A DNA stretch of 64,000 bases from Halictus rubicundus (lineage: Eukaryota > Arthropoda > Insecta > Hymenoptera > Halictidae): NCBI RefSeq assembly GCF_050948215.1, contig NW_027488855.1, forward strand, positions 1 to 64,000, read 5' to 3'. Of the stretch, positions 11,934 through 25,870 are shown in pieces (position 1 is the stretch's first letter; each line of letters opens with the position of its first letter). Below the pieces are notes generated by a model. It worked only from the letters and a program-made list of their open reading frames with translations, searched no databases and had not been told where the DNA came from. The position numbers and the translations under genes were made by a program.

Positions 11934-14035
11934 GAAAGTTTAAACTTTCATACGTGCGCGATTCTCCATCCGTTTACATTGTATGTCGTCTGTCGTCGCT
12001 GGGTCTTTGAAGCTCGGCACTCGGCAAAAGTTATTCGAGCATTTATTTGAAGCCTTCGAATAAATGATACAGATGAAAGATGAAAAAATTTCTCGTAGTT
12101 TGAATAAATCAAATAATACTGCCCACCAAATAGCTTTATATGGATAAGATCCGTCGAAAGTTAGTTTCATTACATAACACTTTTATTTCGTTACTACCTT
12201 TACTTGAATAATTGCAGTCCAGCATTAGAAGTGGTATTATCGGTTAAATAAGTAAAAAAATAATTTTCTGTGTTTGTTACTACGGATCACAATAAGAACG
12301 ATTGAATTTTGTCATTACTTGAATATTGTATTTATTCTTTTTGTTTATTCTATAACTATTACAGAATATATTTTGTTGAATAATCATTATTTTATAAATA
12401 TCGCAATAAGTTCCAAATTAATTAATTTCACCTATAAACTATCGATTATAAAACAATGATTACAATGGTGCACAATATGGAAAATAAGAAGGCAATAATA
12501 GTGTAATGAAATTATACAATAAAAAATAATTATTCTCATTCTACGCATTATCCGTTTATTTATTGCCTATGTCACTGACGTTTCTTCCGTAATTCACGAG
12601 CAAATGTTCTATTTAGGTAGCGAGCGCGGCATGTTTAGCGATGTTGGTATTTGAGATCAGTGATAGTTCCAGTTTCTTAGTTCCACAACCGACGAGAGTA
12701 TCTCGACATTGGGGCCGTTACCGACCGATCCCAGCACCCACCTGGCACTAGGCCTGCAGCCAAGCTCGCATATGCGAGCCGAGCTCGGGTCCAGTCGAGC
12801 CGGGACTCGCTTTTCGAGTCGAGTCGAGTACTCGCACGATGCGAGCTGCTCGCAACGAAGCGAACGGCTCGAAATAAAATCAGGCGTAAAATGACATGAT
12901 GCGAGTTACAGCAGGAAGATCAGCACATTGATATTATCAAGCATTTTAGTATATTGACAATGCTAAATGTTTGCGATGTTTTATTATATATTTTGATAGT
13001 GAAATGTTGATTCAGAATTTGTATAACCCTTATTGAAAATAATTATGCAATAACAACAATTTAGATTTATGTAAATAACTAGATGTGATCTGTAAAGAAC
13101 GGTATTTTATATATTCCTTTACATTATACTCCGGTTCACTGTACAGTCGTAAAAATGTGTTGTCGCAAAATTGTTTATAATGTTGAAAATTAACGTGAAA
13201 CCAAGTTGGAAGTTGGAAGTTCCAACAGCCTGTCATTCGGTACTGTGCAAGTATAGGTGATAAGATTTAAAAGGGCATAGCCGATTAAGATGGTCAAAAC
13301 AATTGGAACCGCAAAAAGATTCCATTTCAAACAGTATTGATTTCTTGATTTTCTGGAAATGACAGACGTAGAGTTCAAAATTCTTTTCACGGAATCTTAC
13401 CAATTTTCACAAGCAATTTCATATCTGGCGGAAATCGTAGACGAACACAATAATATAAATATTCATTGCCTAATCAATGTTACTTCAATATTTTTAAAAC
13501 ATTAAAAAAATATTGTTAAAATCACATGAATAAATAATATAAGAAATTGAAAAAATAAAGATGATGTATGGGAAAAAACATTTACCACCGACGGGATAAG
13601 AACCCCAGCGTATCCGCTCCTTAGTTCGACACACGTCCGGCGATGTTACAAAACTTTACGAACATTCTGGTATATATCACACAAAATACAATTTATTCTT
13701 TCTCTTAAATCACATTTCTTAGGTCAAAGAATTACTTGTTTCAATTTAATAATGCTAAAAATTACTTAATATATAGCTGCGATAAAACCAACAAGTGTAA
13801 CTTTCCTCCTAATAGCAAAAACGTCGAAAAAATTCGGTTTTTATTGTTTTTTGACGATGATGTCCCACAACAAAAAATCTAAAAAAAATTGACGACACTG
13901 CCTGTTATAGTACTTTAACAAGGAACTAAACAGTAGAATAGCATGTTTTCAAATTTTTGAGAAATCTGCATTTTTCCGATTTTTTGGAGGTTTTTCATTT
14001 TTTGTTTACGACCACAGTTTGTAACAAAAAAATCT
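11934..14035 (+). repeat. Tandem repeat unit U6 (short form, 2102 bp)
   Basis: Its head is of the U3 type (CATACGTGCG, CTGTCGTCG) and the body is of the U3 subfamily. It ends with CATTTTTTGTTTACG and AATCTGAAAG, immediately before long unit U7. Confidence 0.92.
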
Positions 14036-17000
14036 GAAAGTTTAAACTTTCATACCTGCGCGATTCTCCATCCGTTTACATTGTATGTCGTCTTGTCGTC
14101 GCTGGGTCTTTGAAGCTCGGCACTCGGCAAAAGTTATTCGAGCATTTATTTGAAGCCTTCGAATAAATGATACAGATGAAAGATGAAAAAATTTCTCGTA
14201 GTTTGAATAAATCCGCTTCGAATAAAAAAAAGTATCTTTATTCGTCGGATAAATTCTCGTCGAATAAAATTATTTATTCGATACTCGTCGAATAAGGATA
14301 CCTTTTTTATTCGAACCTTCGAATAACGAATAAAGATGAAGTATCTTTTATTCGAATCGTTATTTAAATAATTTTTATCTAATAATGCCCAACTCTGGGC
14401 ACACCAGAATGACTGGCATTCAAAAGGAGAGAATATCCGTCTACGATACATATAATGTGGCACGGAGAAGCGGACAGCGAAACTAGAGAAGCGTCCTCCC
14501 CGAGGAGTGGGCCACACATTGTCGGCTATATCGGTGTGAGACCAGAAGACCACTACTAATCCAATCACAAAACTTCTTTATTTTTCGTTATTCTTTTTTT
14601 TTTTAACTTTTACCAACATATTCGTGACATTTTTCTGATTAAAATGAAACCAAATATGATATAATTCCGACGATAATTGCTTGTGTAATGAACGATTGAT
14701 GTTTCGGACGCGAAAAAGGACAGCGTATGGGAAAGAAAGAGCCGCGGAGAGTCGAAGCGTTCGGAAAAGATGAAAGACTGGCGTGAGCTCAGGCCTTTAA
14801 ATAAAAAAATAAACTTTTTCATTATTAATTATTTTTCTATCGGACTTTCACCAACATACTCGTGGCATTTTTCTAAGGAAAACGGTACCAAATATGACAA
14901 AATTCCGATGATATTTACTTGTGTAATGAACGACGGAAGTTTCGGACGCAAAGAAGGACAGCATATGAAAAGAAAGAGACGCGGCGAGTCCTTCCCGTCT
15001 CGAGTTCGACAGCTTGGTTTTCGCCGCGGACAAATAGATGTGGTTACTAATGTATATGTATTGACAATTACTCACAGAAAGTTAAATTTAAACAATACAA
15101 TTAATGATTATACATAAAGTTTATTGCTGATAAAATATAAAGAATATTAAATGTAAAGAAACAATTCTATAAGGTATAAAAAATAGCAATCAATACAATT
15201 ATAATTAAAACTTAAAATGACAGACACTTTTCAAAACTTTTATCTCTACCTCTATGTTAGGGATACAGAAGCTGAAAATTTCATCGAAATCGGTTGACGG
15301 AGAAAAAAACAACGTGCATTGCAAGATATAAGAATCTGTGTATCTGTGTGTCTGTACAAATAGCAATAATACTGCCACCAAATAGCTTTATATGGATAAG
15401 ATCCGTCGAAAGTTAGTTTCATTACATAACACTTTTATTTCGTTACTACCTTTACTTGAATAATTGCAGTCCAGCATTAGAAGTGGTATTATCGGTTAAA
15501 TAAGTAAAAAAAAATAATTTTCTGTGTTTGTTACTACGGATCACAATAAGAACGATTGAATTTTGTCATTACTTGAATATTGTATTTATTCTTTTTTTTT
15601 TCATTCTATAACTATTACAGAATATATTTTGTTGAATAATCATTATTTTATAAATATCGCAATAAGTTCCAAATTAATTAATTTCACCTATAAACTATCG
15701 ATTATAAAATAATGATTACAATGGTGAATAATATGGAAAATAAGAAGGCAATAATAGTGTAATGAAATTATACAATAAAAAATAATTATTCTCATTCTAC
15801 GCATTATCCGTTTATTTATTGCCTATGTCACTGACGTTTCTTCCGTAATTCACGAGCAAATGTTCTATTTAGGTAGCGAGCGCGGCATGTTTAGCGATGT
15901 TGGTATTTGAGATCAGTGATAGTTCCACTTTCTTAGTTCCACAACCGACGAGAGTATCTCGACATTGGGGCCGTTACCGACCGATCCCAGCACCCACCTG
16001 GCACTAGGCCTGCAGCCAAGCTCGCATATGCGAGCCGAGCTCGGGTCCAGTCGAGCCGGGACTCGCTTTTCGAGTCGAGTCGAGTACTCGCACGATGCGA
16101 GCTGCTCGCAACGAAGCGAACGGCTCGAAATAAAATCAGGCGTAAAATGACATGATGCGAGTTACAGCAGGAAGATCAGCACATTGATATTATCAAGCAT
16201 TTTAGTATATTGACAATGCTAAATGTTTGCGATGTTTTATTATATATTTTGATAGTGAAATGTTGATTCAGAATTTGTATAACCCTTATTGAAAATAATT
16301 ATGCAATAACAACTATTTAGATTTATGTAAATAACTAGATGTGATCTGTAAAGAACGGTATTTTATATATTCCTTTATATTATACTCCGGGGTTCAGTGT
16401 ACAGTCGTAAAAATGTGTTGTCGCAAAATTGTTTATAATGTTGAAAATTAACGTGAAACCAAGTTGGAAGTTGGAAGTTCCAACAGCCTGTCATTCGGTA
16501 CTGTGCAAGTATAGGTGATAAGATTTAAAAGGGCATAGCCGATTAAGATGGTCAAAACAATTGGAACCGCAAAAAGATTCCATTTCAAACAGTATTGATT
16601 TCTTGATTTTCTGGAAATGACAGACGTAGAGTTCAAAATTCTTTTCACGGAATCTTACCAATTTTCACAAGCAATTTCATATCTGGCGGAAATCGTAGAC
16701 GAACACAATAATATAAATATTCATTGCCTAATCAATGTTACTTCAATATTTTTAAAACATTAAAAAAATATTGTTAAAATCACATGAATAAATAATATAA
16801 GAAATTGAAAAAATAAAGATGATGTATGGGAAAAAACATTTACCACCGACGGGATAAGAACCCCAGCGTATCCGCTCCTTAGTTCGACACGTCCGGCGAT
16901 GTTACAAAACTTTACGAACATTCTGGTATATATCACACAAAATACAATTTATTCTTTCTCTTAAATCACATTTCTTAGGTCAAAGAATTACTTGTTTCAA

Positions 17001-17262
17001 TTTAATAATGCTAAAAATTACTTAATATATAGCTGCGATAAAACCAACAAGTGTAACTTTCCTCCTAATAGCAAAAACGTCGAAAAAATTCGGTTTTTAT
17101 TGTTTTTTGACGATGATGTCCCACAACAAAAAATCTAAAAAAAATTGACGACACTGCCTGTTATAGTACTTTAACAAGGAACTAAACAGTAGAATAGCAT
17201 TTTTCCGATTTTTTGGAGGTTTTTCATTTTTTTTACGACCACAGTTTGTAACAAAAAAATCA
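14036..17262 (+). repeat. Tandem repeat unit U7 (long form, 3227 bp)
   Basis: A long unit with the extra segment at 14214-15364. Inside it the variants TACGATACATATAATGTGGC and TTTAAACAATAC are seen; the first is shared with U10, the second only with U19. The right half carries CTATTTAG, CCGGGGTTCAGTG and GACACGTCC as in U2, together with the 27-bp deletion but TCTCTTAAATC. That combination makes U7 a mosaic. Confidence 0.92.
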
Positions 17263-19368
17263 GAAAGTTTAAACTTTCATACGTGCGCGATTCTCCATCC
17301 GTTTACATTGTATGTCGTCTGTCGTCGCTGGGTCTTTGAAGCTCGGCACTCGGCAAAAGTTATTCGAGCATTTATTTGAAGCCTTCGAATAAATGATACA
17401 GATGAAAGATGAAAAAATTTCTCGTAGTTTGAATAAATCAAATAATACTGCCACCAAATAGCTTTATATGGATAAGATCCGTCGAAAGTTAGTTTCATTA
17501 CATAACACTTTTATTTCGTTACTACCTTTACTTGAATAATTGCAGTCCAGCATTAGAAGTGGTATTATCGGTTAAATAAGTAAAAAAAAATAATTTTCTG
17601 TGTTTGTTACTACGGATCACAATAAGAACGATTGAATTTTGTCATTACTTGAATATTGTATTTATTCTTTTTTTTTTCATTCTATAACTATTACAGAATA
17701 TATTTTGTTGAATAATCATTATTTTATAAATATCGCAATAAGTTCCAAATTAATTAATTACACCTATAAACTATCGATTATAAAACAATGATTACAATGG
17801 TGAATAATATGGAAAATAAGAAGGCAATAATAGTGTAATGAAATTATACAATAAAAAATAATTATTTTCATTCTACGCATTATCCGTTTATTTATTGCCT
17901 ATGTCACTGACGTTTCTTCCGTAATTCACGAGCAAATGTTCTATTTAGGTAGCGAGCGCGGCATGTTTAGCGATGTTGGTATTTGAGATCAGTGATAGTT
18001 CCACTTTCTTAGTTCCACAACCGACGAGAGTATCTCGACATTGGGGCCGTTACCGACCGATCCCAGCACCCACCTGGCACTAGGCCTGCAGCCAAGCTCG
18101 CATATGCGAGCCGAGCTCGGGTCCAGTCGAGCCGGGACTCGCTTTTCGAGTCGAGTCGAGTACTCGCACGATGCGAGCTGCTCGCAACGAAGCGAACGGC
18201 TCGAAATAAAATCAGGCGTAAAATGACATGATGCGAGTTACAGCAGGAAGATCAGCACATTGATATTATCAAGCATTTTAGTATATTGACAATGCTAAAT
18301 GTTTGCGATGTTTTATTATATATTTTGATAGTGAAATGTTGATTCAGAATTTGTATAACCCTTATTGAAAATAATTATGCAATAACAACTATTTCCTAGA
18401 TTTATGTAAATAACTAGATGTGATCTGTAAAGAACGGTATTTTATATATTCCTTTATATTATACTCCGGTTCACTGTACAGTCGTAAAAATGTGTTGTCG
18501 CAAAATTGTTTATAATGTTGAAAATTAACGTGAAACCAAGTTGGAAGTTGGAAGTTCCAACAGCCTGTCATTCGGTACTGTGCAAGTATAGGTGATAAGA
18601 TTTAAAAGGGCATAGCCGATTAAGATGGTCAAAACAATTGGAACCGCAAAAAGATTCCATTTCAAACAGTATTGATTTCTTGATTTTCTGGAAATGACAG
18701 ACGTAGATTTCAAAATTCTTTTCACGGAATCTTACCAATTTTCACAAGCAATTTCATATCTGGCGGAAATCGTAGACGAACACAATAATATAAATATTCA
18801 TTGCCTAATCAATGTTACTTCAATATTTTTAAAACATTAAAAAAATATTGTTAAAATCACATGAATAAATAATATAAGAAATTGAAAAAATAAAGATGAT
18901 GTATGGGAAAAAACATTTACCACCGACGGGATAAGAACCCCAGCGTATCCGCTCCTTAGTTCGACACACGTCCGGCGATGTTACAAAACTTTACGAACAT
19001 TCTGGTATATATCACACAAAATACAATTTATTCTTTCTCTTAAATCACATTTCTTAGGTCAAAGAATTACTTGTTTCAATTTAATAATGCTAAAAATTAC
19101 TTAATATATAGCTGCGATAAAACCAACAAGTGTAACTTTCCTCCTAATAGCAAAAACGTCGAAAAAATTCGGTTTTTATTGTTTTTTGACGATGATGTCC
19201 CACAACAAAAAATCTAAAAAAAATTGACGACACTGCCTGTTATAGTACTTTAACAAGGAACTAAACAGTAGAATAGCATGTTTTCAAATTTTTGAGAAAT
19301 CTGCATTTTTCCGATTTTTTGGAGGTTTTTCATTTTTTTTACGACCACAGTTTGTAACAAAAAAATCA
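17263..19368 (+). repeat. Tandem repeat unit U8 (short form, 2106 bp)
   Basis: Carries CTATTTCCTAG and GACGTAGATTTC (near 18710), the latter shared with U12 and U20. The full 27-bp segment is present. Confidence 0.92.
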
Positions 19369-21476
19369 GAAAGTTTAAACTTTCATACGTGCGCGATTCT
19401 CCATCCGTTTACATTGTATGTCGTCTGTCGTCGCTGGGTCTTTGAAGCTCGGCACTCGGCAAAAGTTATTCGAGCATTTATTTGAAGCCTTCGAATAAAT
19501 GATACAGATGAAAGATGAAAAAATTTCTCGTAGTTTGAATAAATCAAATAATACTGCCACCAAATAGCTTTATATGGATAAGATCCGTCGAAAGTTAGTT
19601 TCATTACATAACACTTTTATTTCGTTACTACCTTTACTTGAATAATTGCAGTCCAGCATTAGAAGTGGTATTATCGGTTAAATAAGTAAAAAAAAATAAT
19701 TTTCTGTGTTTGTTACTACGGATCACAATAAGAACGATTGAATTTTGTCATTACTTGAATATTGTATTTATTCTTTTTTTTTTTATTCTATAACTATTAC
19801 AGAATATATTTTGTTGAATAATCATTATTTTATAAATATCGCAATAAGTTCCAAATTAATTAATTTCACCTATAAACTATCGATTATAAAATAATGATTA
19901 CAATGGTGAATAATATGGAAAATAAGAAGGCAATAATAGTGTAATGAAATTATACAATAAAAAATAATTATTCTCATTCTACGCATTATCCGTTTATTTA
20001 TTGCCTATGTCACTGACGTTTCTTCCGTAATTCACGAGCAAATGTTCTATTTAGGTAGCGAGCGCGGCATGTTTAGCGATGTTGGTATTTGAGATCAGTG
20101 ATAGTTCCACTTTCTTAGTTCCACAACCGACGAGAGTATCTCGACATCGGGGCCGTTACCGACCGATCCCAGCACCCACCTGGCACTAGGCCTGCAGCCA
20201 AGCTCGCATATGCGAGCCGAGCTCGGGTCCAGTCGAGCCGGGACTCGCTTTTCGAGTCGAGTCGAGTACTCGCACGATGCGAGCTGCTCGCAACGAAGCG
20301 AACGGCTCGAAATAAAATCAGGCGTAAAATGACAAGATGCGAGTTACAGCGGGAAGATCAGCACATCGATATTATCAAGCATTTTAGTATATTGACAATG
20401 CTAAATGTTTGCGATGTTTTATTATATATTTTGATAGTGAAATGTTGATTCAGAATTTCTATAACCCTTATTGAAAATAATTATGCAATAACAACTATTT
20501 CCTAGATTTATGTAAATAACTAGCTGTGATCTGTAAAGAACGGTATTTTATATATTCCTTTATATTATACTCCGGTTCACTGTACAGTCGTAAAAATGTG
20601 TTGTCGCAAAATTGTTTATAATGTTGAAAATTAACGTGAAACCAAGTTGGAAGTTGGAAGTTCCAACAGCCTGTCATTCGGTACTGTGCAAGTATAGGTG
20701 ATAAGATTTAAAAGGGCATAGCCGATTAAGATGGTCAAAACAATTGGAACCGCAAAAAGATTCCATTTCAAACAGTATTGATTTCTTGATTTTCTGGAAA
20801 TGACAGACGTAGAGTTCAAAATTCTTTTCACGGAATCTTACCAATTTTCACAAGCAATTTCATATCTGGCGGAAATCGTAGACGAACACAATAATATAAA
20901 TATTCATTGCCTAATCAATGTTACTTCAATATTTTTAAAACATTAAAAAAATATTGTTAAAATCACATGAATAAATAATATAAGAAATTGAAAAAATAAA
21001 GATGATGTATGGGAAAAAACATTTACCACCGACGGGATAAGAACCCCAGCGTATCCGCTCCTTAGTTCGACACACGTCCGGCGATGTTACAAAACTTTAC
21101 GAACATTCTGGTATATATCACACAAAATACAATTTATTCTTTCTCTTAAATCACATTTCTTAGGTCAAAGAATTACTTGTTTCAATTTAATAATGCTAAA
21201 AATTACTTAATATATAGCTGCGATAAAACCAACAAGTGTAACTTTCCTCCTAATAGCAAAAACGTCGAAAAAATTCGGTTTTTATTGTTTTTTGACGATG
21301 ATGTCCCACAACAAAAAATCTAAAAAAAATTGACGACACTGCCTGTTATAGTACTTTAACAAGGAACTAAACAGTAGAATAGCATGTTTTCAAATTTTTG
21401 AGAAATCTGCATTTTTCCGATTTTTTGGAGGTTTTTCATTTTTTGTTTACGACCACAGTTTGTAACAAAAAAATCT
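19369..21476 (+). repeat. Tandem repeat unit U9 (short form, 2108 bp)
   Basis: The most divergent short unit seen. Private changes: GACATCGGGG at 20148, which removes the ATG used by the 61-codon frame, and GACAAGATG at 20335. Four further changes at 20351, 20367, 20459 and 20524 match the inverted copy found in the spacers and no other unit. Its right end is GTTTACG with AATCTGAAAG. Confidence 0.92.
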
Positions 21477-24400
21477 GAAAGTTTAAACTTTCATACCTGC
21501 GCGATTCTCCATCCGTTTACATTGTATGTCGTCTTGTCGTCGCTGGGTCTTTGAAGCTCGGCACTCGGCAAAAGTTATTCGAGCATTTATTTGAAGCCTT
21601 CGAATAAATGATACAGATGAAAGATGAAAAAATTTCTCGTAGTTTGAATAAATCCGCTTCGAATAAAAAAAAGTATCTTTATTCGTCGGATAAATTCTCG
21701 TCGAATAAAATTATTTATTCGATACTCGTCGAATAAGGATACCTTTTTTATTCGAACCTTCGAATAACGAATAAAGATGAAGTATCTTTTATTCGAATCG
21801 TTATTTAAATAATTTTTATCTAATAATGCCCAACTCTGGGCACACCAGAATGACTGGCATTCAAAAGGAGAGAATATCCGTCTACGATACATATAATGTG
21901 GCACGGAGAAGCGGACAGCGAAACTAGAGAAGCGTCCTCCCCGAGGAGTGGGCCACACATTGTCGGCTATATCGGTGTGAGACCAGAAGACCACTACTAA
22001 TCCAATCACAAAACTTCTTTATTTTTCGTTATTCTTTTTTTTTTTAACTTTTACCAACATATTCGTGACATTTTTCTGATTAAAATGAAACCAAATATGA
22101 TATAATTCCGACGATAATTGCTTGTGTAATGAACGATTGATGTTTCGGACGCGAAAAAGGACAGCGTATGGGAAAGAAAGAGCCGCGGAGAGTCGAAGCG
22201 TTCGGAAAAGATGAAAGACTGGCGTGAGCTCAGGCCTTTAAATAAAAAAATAAACTTTTTCATTATTAATTATTTTTCTATCGGACTTTCACCAACATAC
22301 TCGTGGCATTTTTCTAAGGAAAACGGTACCAAATATGACAAAATTCCGATGATATTTACTTGTGTAATGAACGACGGAAGTTTCGGACGCAAAGAAGGAC
22401 AGCATATGAAAAGAAAGAGACGCGGCGAGTCCTTCCCGTCTCGAGTTCGACAGCTTGGTTTTCGCCGCGGACAAATAGATGTGGTTACTAATGTATATGT
22501 ATTGACAATTACTCACAGAAAGTTAAATTTAACAATACAATTAATGATTATACATAAAGTTTATTGCTGATAAAATATAAAGAATATTAAATGTAAAGAA
22601 ACAATTCTATAAGGTATAAAGAATAGCAATCAATACAATTATAATTAAAACTTAAAATGACAGACACTTTTCAAAACTTTTATCTCTACCTCTATGTTAG
22701 GGATACAGAAGCTGAAAATTTCATCGAAATCGGTTGACGGAGAAAAAAACAACGTGCATTGCAAGATATAAGAATCTGTGTATCTGTGTGTCTGTACAAA
22801 TAGCAATAATACTGCCACCAAATAGCTTTATATGGATAAGATCCGTCGAAAGTTAGTTTCATTACATAACACTTTTATTTCGTTACTACCTTTACTTGAA
22901 TAATTGCAGTCCAGCATTAGAAGTGGTATTATCGGTTAAATAAGTAAAAAAAATAATTTTCTGTGTTTGTTACTACGGATCACAATAAGAACGATTGAAT
23001 TTTGTCATTACTTGAATATTGTATTTATTCTTTTTTTTTTTATTCTATAACTATTACAGAATATATTTTGTTGAATAATCATTATTTTATAAATATCGCA
23101 ATAAGTTCCAAATTAATTAATTTCACCTATAAACTATCGATTATAAAATAATGATTACAATGGTGAATAATATGGAAAATAAGAAGGCAATAATAGTGTA
23201 ATGAAATTATACAATAAAAAATAATTATTCTCATTCTACGCATTATCCGTTTATTTATTGCCTATGTCACTGACGTTTCTTCCGTAATTCACGAGCAAAT
23301 GTTCTATTTAGGTAGCGAGCGCGGCATGTTTAGCGATGTTGGTATTTGAGATCAGTGATAGTTCCAGTTTCTTAGTTCCACAACCGACGAGAGTATCTCG
23401 ACATTGGGGCCGTTACCGACCGATCCCAGCACCCACCTGGCACTAGGCCTGCAGCCAAGCTCGCACATGCGAGCCGAGCTCGGGTCCAGTCGAGCCGGGA
23501 CTCGCTTTTCGAGTCGAGTCGAGTACTCGCACGATGCGAGCTGCTCGCAACGAAGCGAACGGCTCGAAATAAAATCAGGCGTAAAATGACATGATGCGAG
23601 TTACAGCAGGAAGATCAGCACATTGATATTATCAAGCATTTTAGTATATTGACAATGCTAAATGTTTGCGATGTTTTATTATATATTTTGATAGTGAAAT
23701 GTTGATTCAGAATTTGTATAACCCTTATTGAAAATAATTATGCAATAACAACAATTTAGATTTATGTAAATAACTAGATGTGATCTGTAAAGAACGGTAT
23801 TTTATATATTCCTTTACATTATACTCCGGTTCACTGTACAGTCGTAAAAATGTGTTGTCGCAAAATTGTTTATAATGTTGAAAATTAACGTGAAACCAAG
23901 TTGGAAGTTGGAAGTTCCAACAGCCTGTCATTCGGTACTGTGCAAGTATAGGTGATAAGATTTAAAAGGGCATAGCCGATTAAGATGGTCAAAACAATTG
24001 GAACCGCAAAAAGATTCCATTTCAAACAGTATTGATTTCTTGATTTTCTGGAAATGACAGACGTAGAGTTCAAAATTCTTTTCACGGAATCTTACCAATT
24101 TTCACAAGCAATTTCATATCTGGCGGAAATCGTAGACGAACACAATAATATAAATATTCATTGCCTAATCAATGTTACTTCAATATTTTTAAAACATTAA
24201 AAAAATATTGTTAAAATCACATGAATAAATAATATAAGAAATTGAAAAAATAAAGATGATGTATGGGAAAAAACATTTACCACCGACGGGATAAGAACCC
24301 CAGCGTATCCGCTCCTTAGTTCGACACACGTCCGGCGATGTTACAAAACTTTACGAACATTCTGGTATATATCACACAAAATACAATTTATTCTTTCTCT

Positions 24401-24730
24401 TAAATCACATTTCTTAGGTCAAAGAATTACTTGTTTCAATTTAATAATGCTAAAAATTACTTAATATATAGCTGCGATAAAACCAACAAGTGTAACTTTC
24501 CTCCTAATAGCAAAAACGTCGAAAAAATTCGGTTTTTATTGTTTTTTGACGATGATGTCCCACAACAAAAAATCTAAAAAAAATTGACGACACTGCCTGT
24601 TATAGTACTTTAACAAGGAACTAAACAGTAGAATAGCATGTTTTCAAATTTTTGAGAAATCTGCATTTTTCCGATTTTTTGGAGGTTTTTCATTTTTTGT
24701 TTACGACCACAGTTTGTAACAAAAAAATCT
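21477..24730 (+). repeat. Tandem repeat unit U10 (long form, 3254 bp), followed by spacer 1
   Basis: A long unit with the extra segment at 21655-22804 (GATACATATAATGTGGC variant). Unlike the other long units it keeps the 27-bp segment near the right end and has ACAATTTAG and AGTTCCAGTTTC of the U3 subfamily. It is followed directly by spacer 1 instead of another palindrome, so its right boundary runs without interruption into the spacer. Confidence 0.92.
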
Positions 24731-24957
24731 GAAAAAATTATCAAAAATCAGCCTTAGAATCCAAAATATGTCACATTTTTTTCAGAATTTTAGAAAGCAT
24801 CAGAGTGCGGGAAATACGCGGAGAAGCGCGAAATCTAATTTACCCTGTAACTAACCTCATGGGCAAGATAGGGGGTTGAAATTTTACTCAGAGGGGTTTT
24901 TCCTCTAAGGGCAGTTTTGACCATAAATCGGCTAGGCCCTTTTAAAAGGATCTGATG
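24731..24957 (-). repeat. Spacer left block: continuation of the unit's right end
   Basis: The unit's right end reads straight into this block (AATCTGAAAAAATTATC), so the spacer form looks like the uninterrupted ancestral order. Near 24920-24950 the motif GTTTTGACCATAAATCGGCT followed by AGGCCCTTTTAAAAGG matches the unit's minus strand (U1 2789-2823) with a few changes. This is the first of two inverted unit-related patches in the spacer. Confidence 0.6.
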
Positions 24958-25870
24958 TCTACGTTCAACACTCGTCATACTTTCTGTTTAGTTAATATTT
25001 TAATCTAAATCTTTTTTCAATTTGCAATTGTTGGCTCTTCTCCATGGATAACAGTCGATCTTTTATACGATGGTGCAAAATCATGCTAACTACCAAATAA
25101 TTCGTAGTGGCAGCAAAGTTAAATCTACTTCCTAGCTCGACAATTAACGCAATTATATAACGCAATTTTTCCTGCGTTTTCATTACGTGTCATCTAGTAA
25201 ATTAATCTATCTAGCTTGGCAGAACAGCTGAAGTCGTTTGGTCGATTTATAAAAAAAAGTTATTCTGATTTAAAGTGTCTGCCATCAATTATGAGACTGA
25301 CTGCATAATGTATAACGAGAAGCGGCCGCACGTTTCTCGCTAAGCAACCTGCGCTATCTCCATGTTTATAATTGTGCAGTGTGAAAATGGTTTACTGCCT
25401 TTTTGGTTCGTTATCTCGGCCATTTCTTCTAAAAAGTGTACTTCCGTACAATGGGACAGTAGGGCTCTCATCAGCGAGCTAAGGTTTATGACCGGCTCTC
25501 GCCTGCACTCGCCCACTTAGGTCACCCGCTCTGAGTATTTAATCTACCGGCACGCGTATGCGTTTTGCTCTTCCTCCCTCCCCATCGAGCCACTAGCTTA
25601 GTTATTCATTATCGAAAAATATAAAAGTCCAAGACAATCTATTCTCAGGTTAGTTAGCTCAGATTCTGTCAAACAGTTTTTCTCAGCTTACCAGAATTCA
25701 GTCTTTTGACCTTTGGTGCGAGTACCAGTGTGGCGGCCTGTCCAAAGAGCACGCCGACGAACCGCCAGCATACATTGTAGACGCGGCGGCGACCTCGTAT
25801 AAATACACATCAATATTATACAATATTGTTTATATACCCATTCCTTTCAAAAACTATTTAACGAAGCTTA
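24958..25870. other. Unrecognised ~0.9 kb spacer block with TATA-like motif
   Basis: No gene is recognised. A 63-codon minus-strand frame (24992-25183) is open in all three spacers, with one H/D change in the third copy; it resembles nothing I know. The right part is more GC-rich and holds a TATA-like motif, TATAAAAGTCC (near 25620), followed by a pyrimidine-rich stretch, then CG-rich sequence near 25730-25800. This could be a fragment of a promoter or of a second LTR, but no TG...CA boundaries, primer-binding site or target duplication can be defined. Confidence 0.35.

Noticed and set aside
25440..25850. Second LTR or a real gene promoter in the spacer
   Set aside because: TATAAAAG and a following pyrimidine-rich stretch are suggestive, but no TG...CA edges, primer-binding site, open frame or target duplication could be found.
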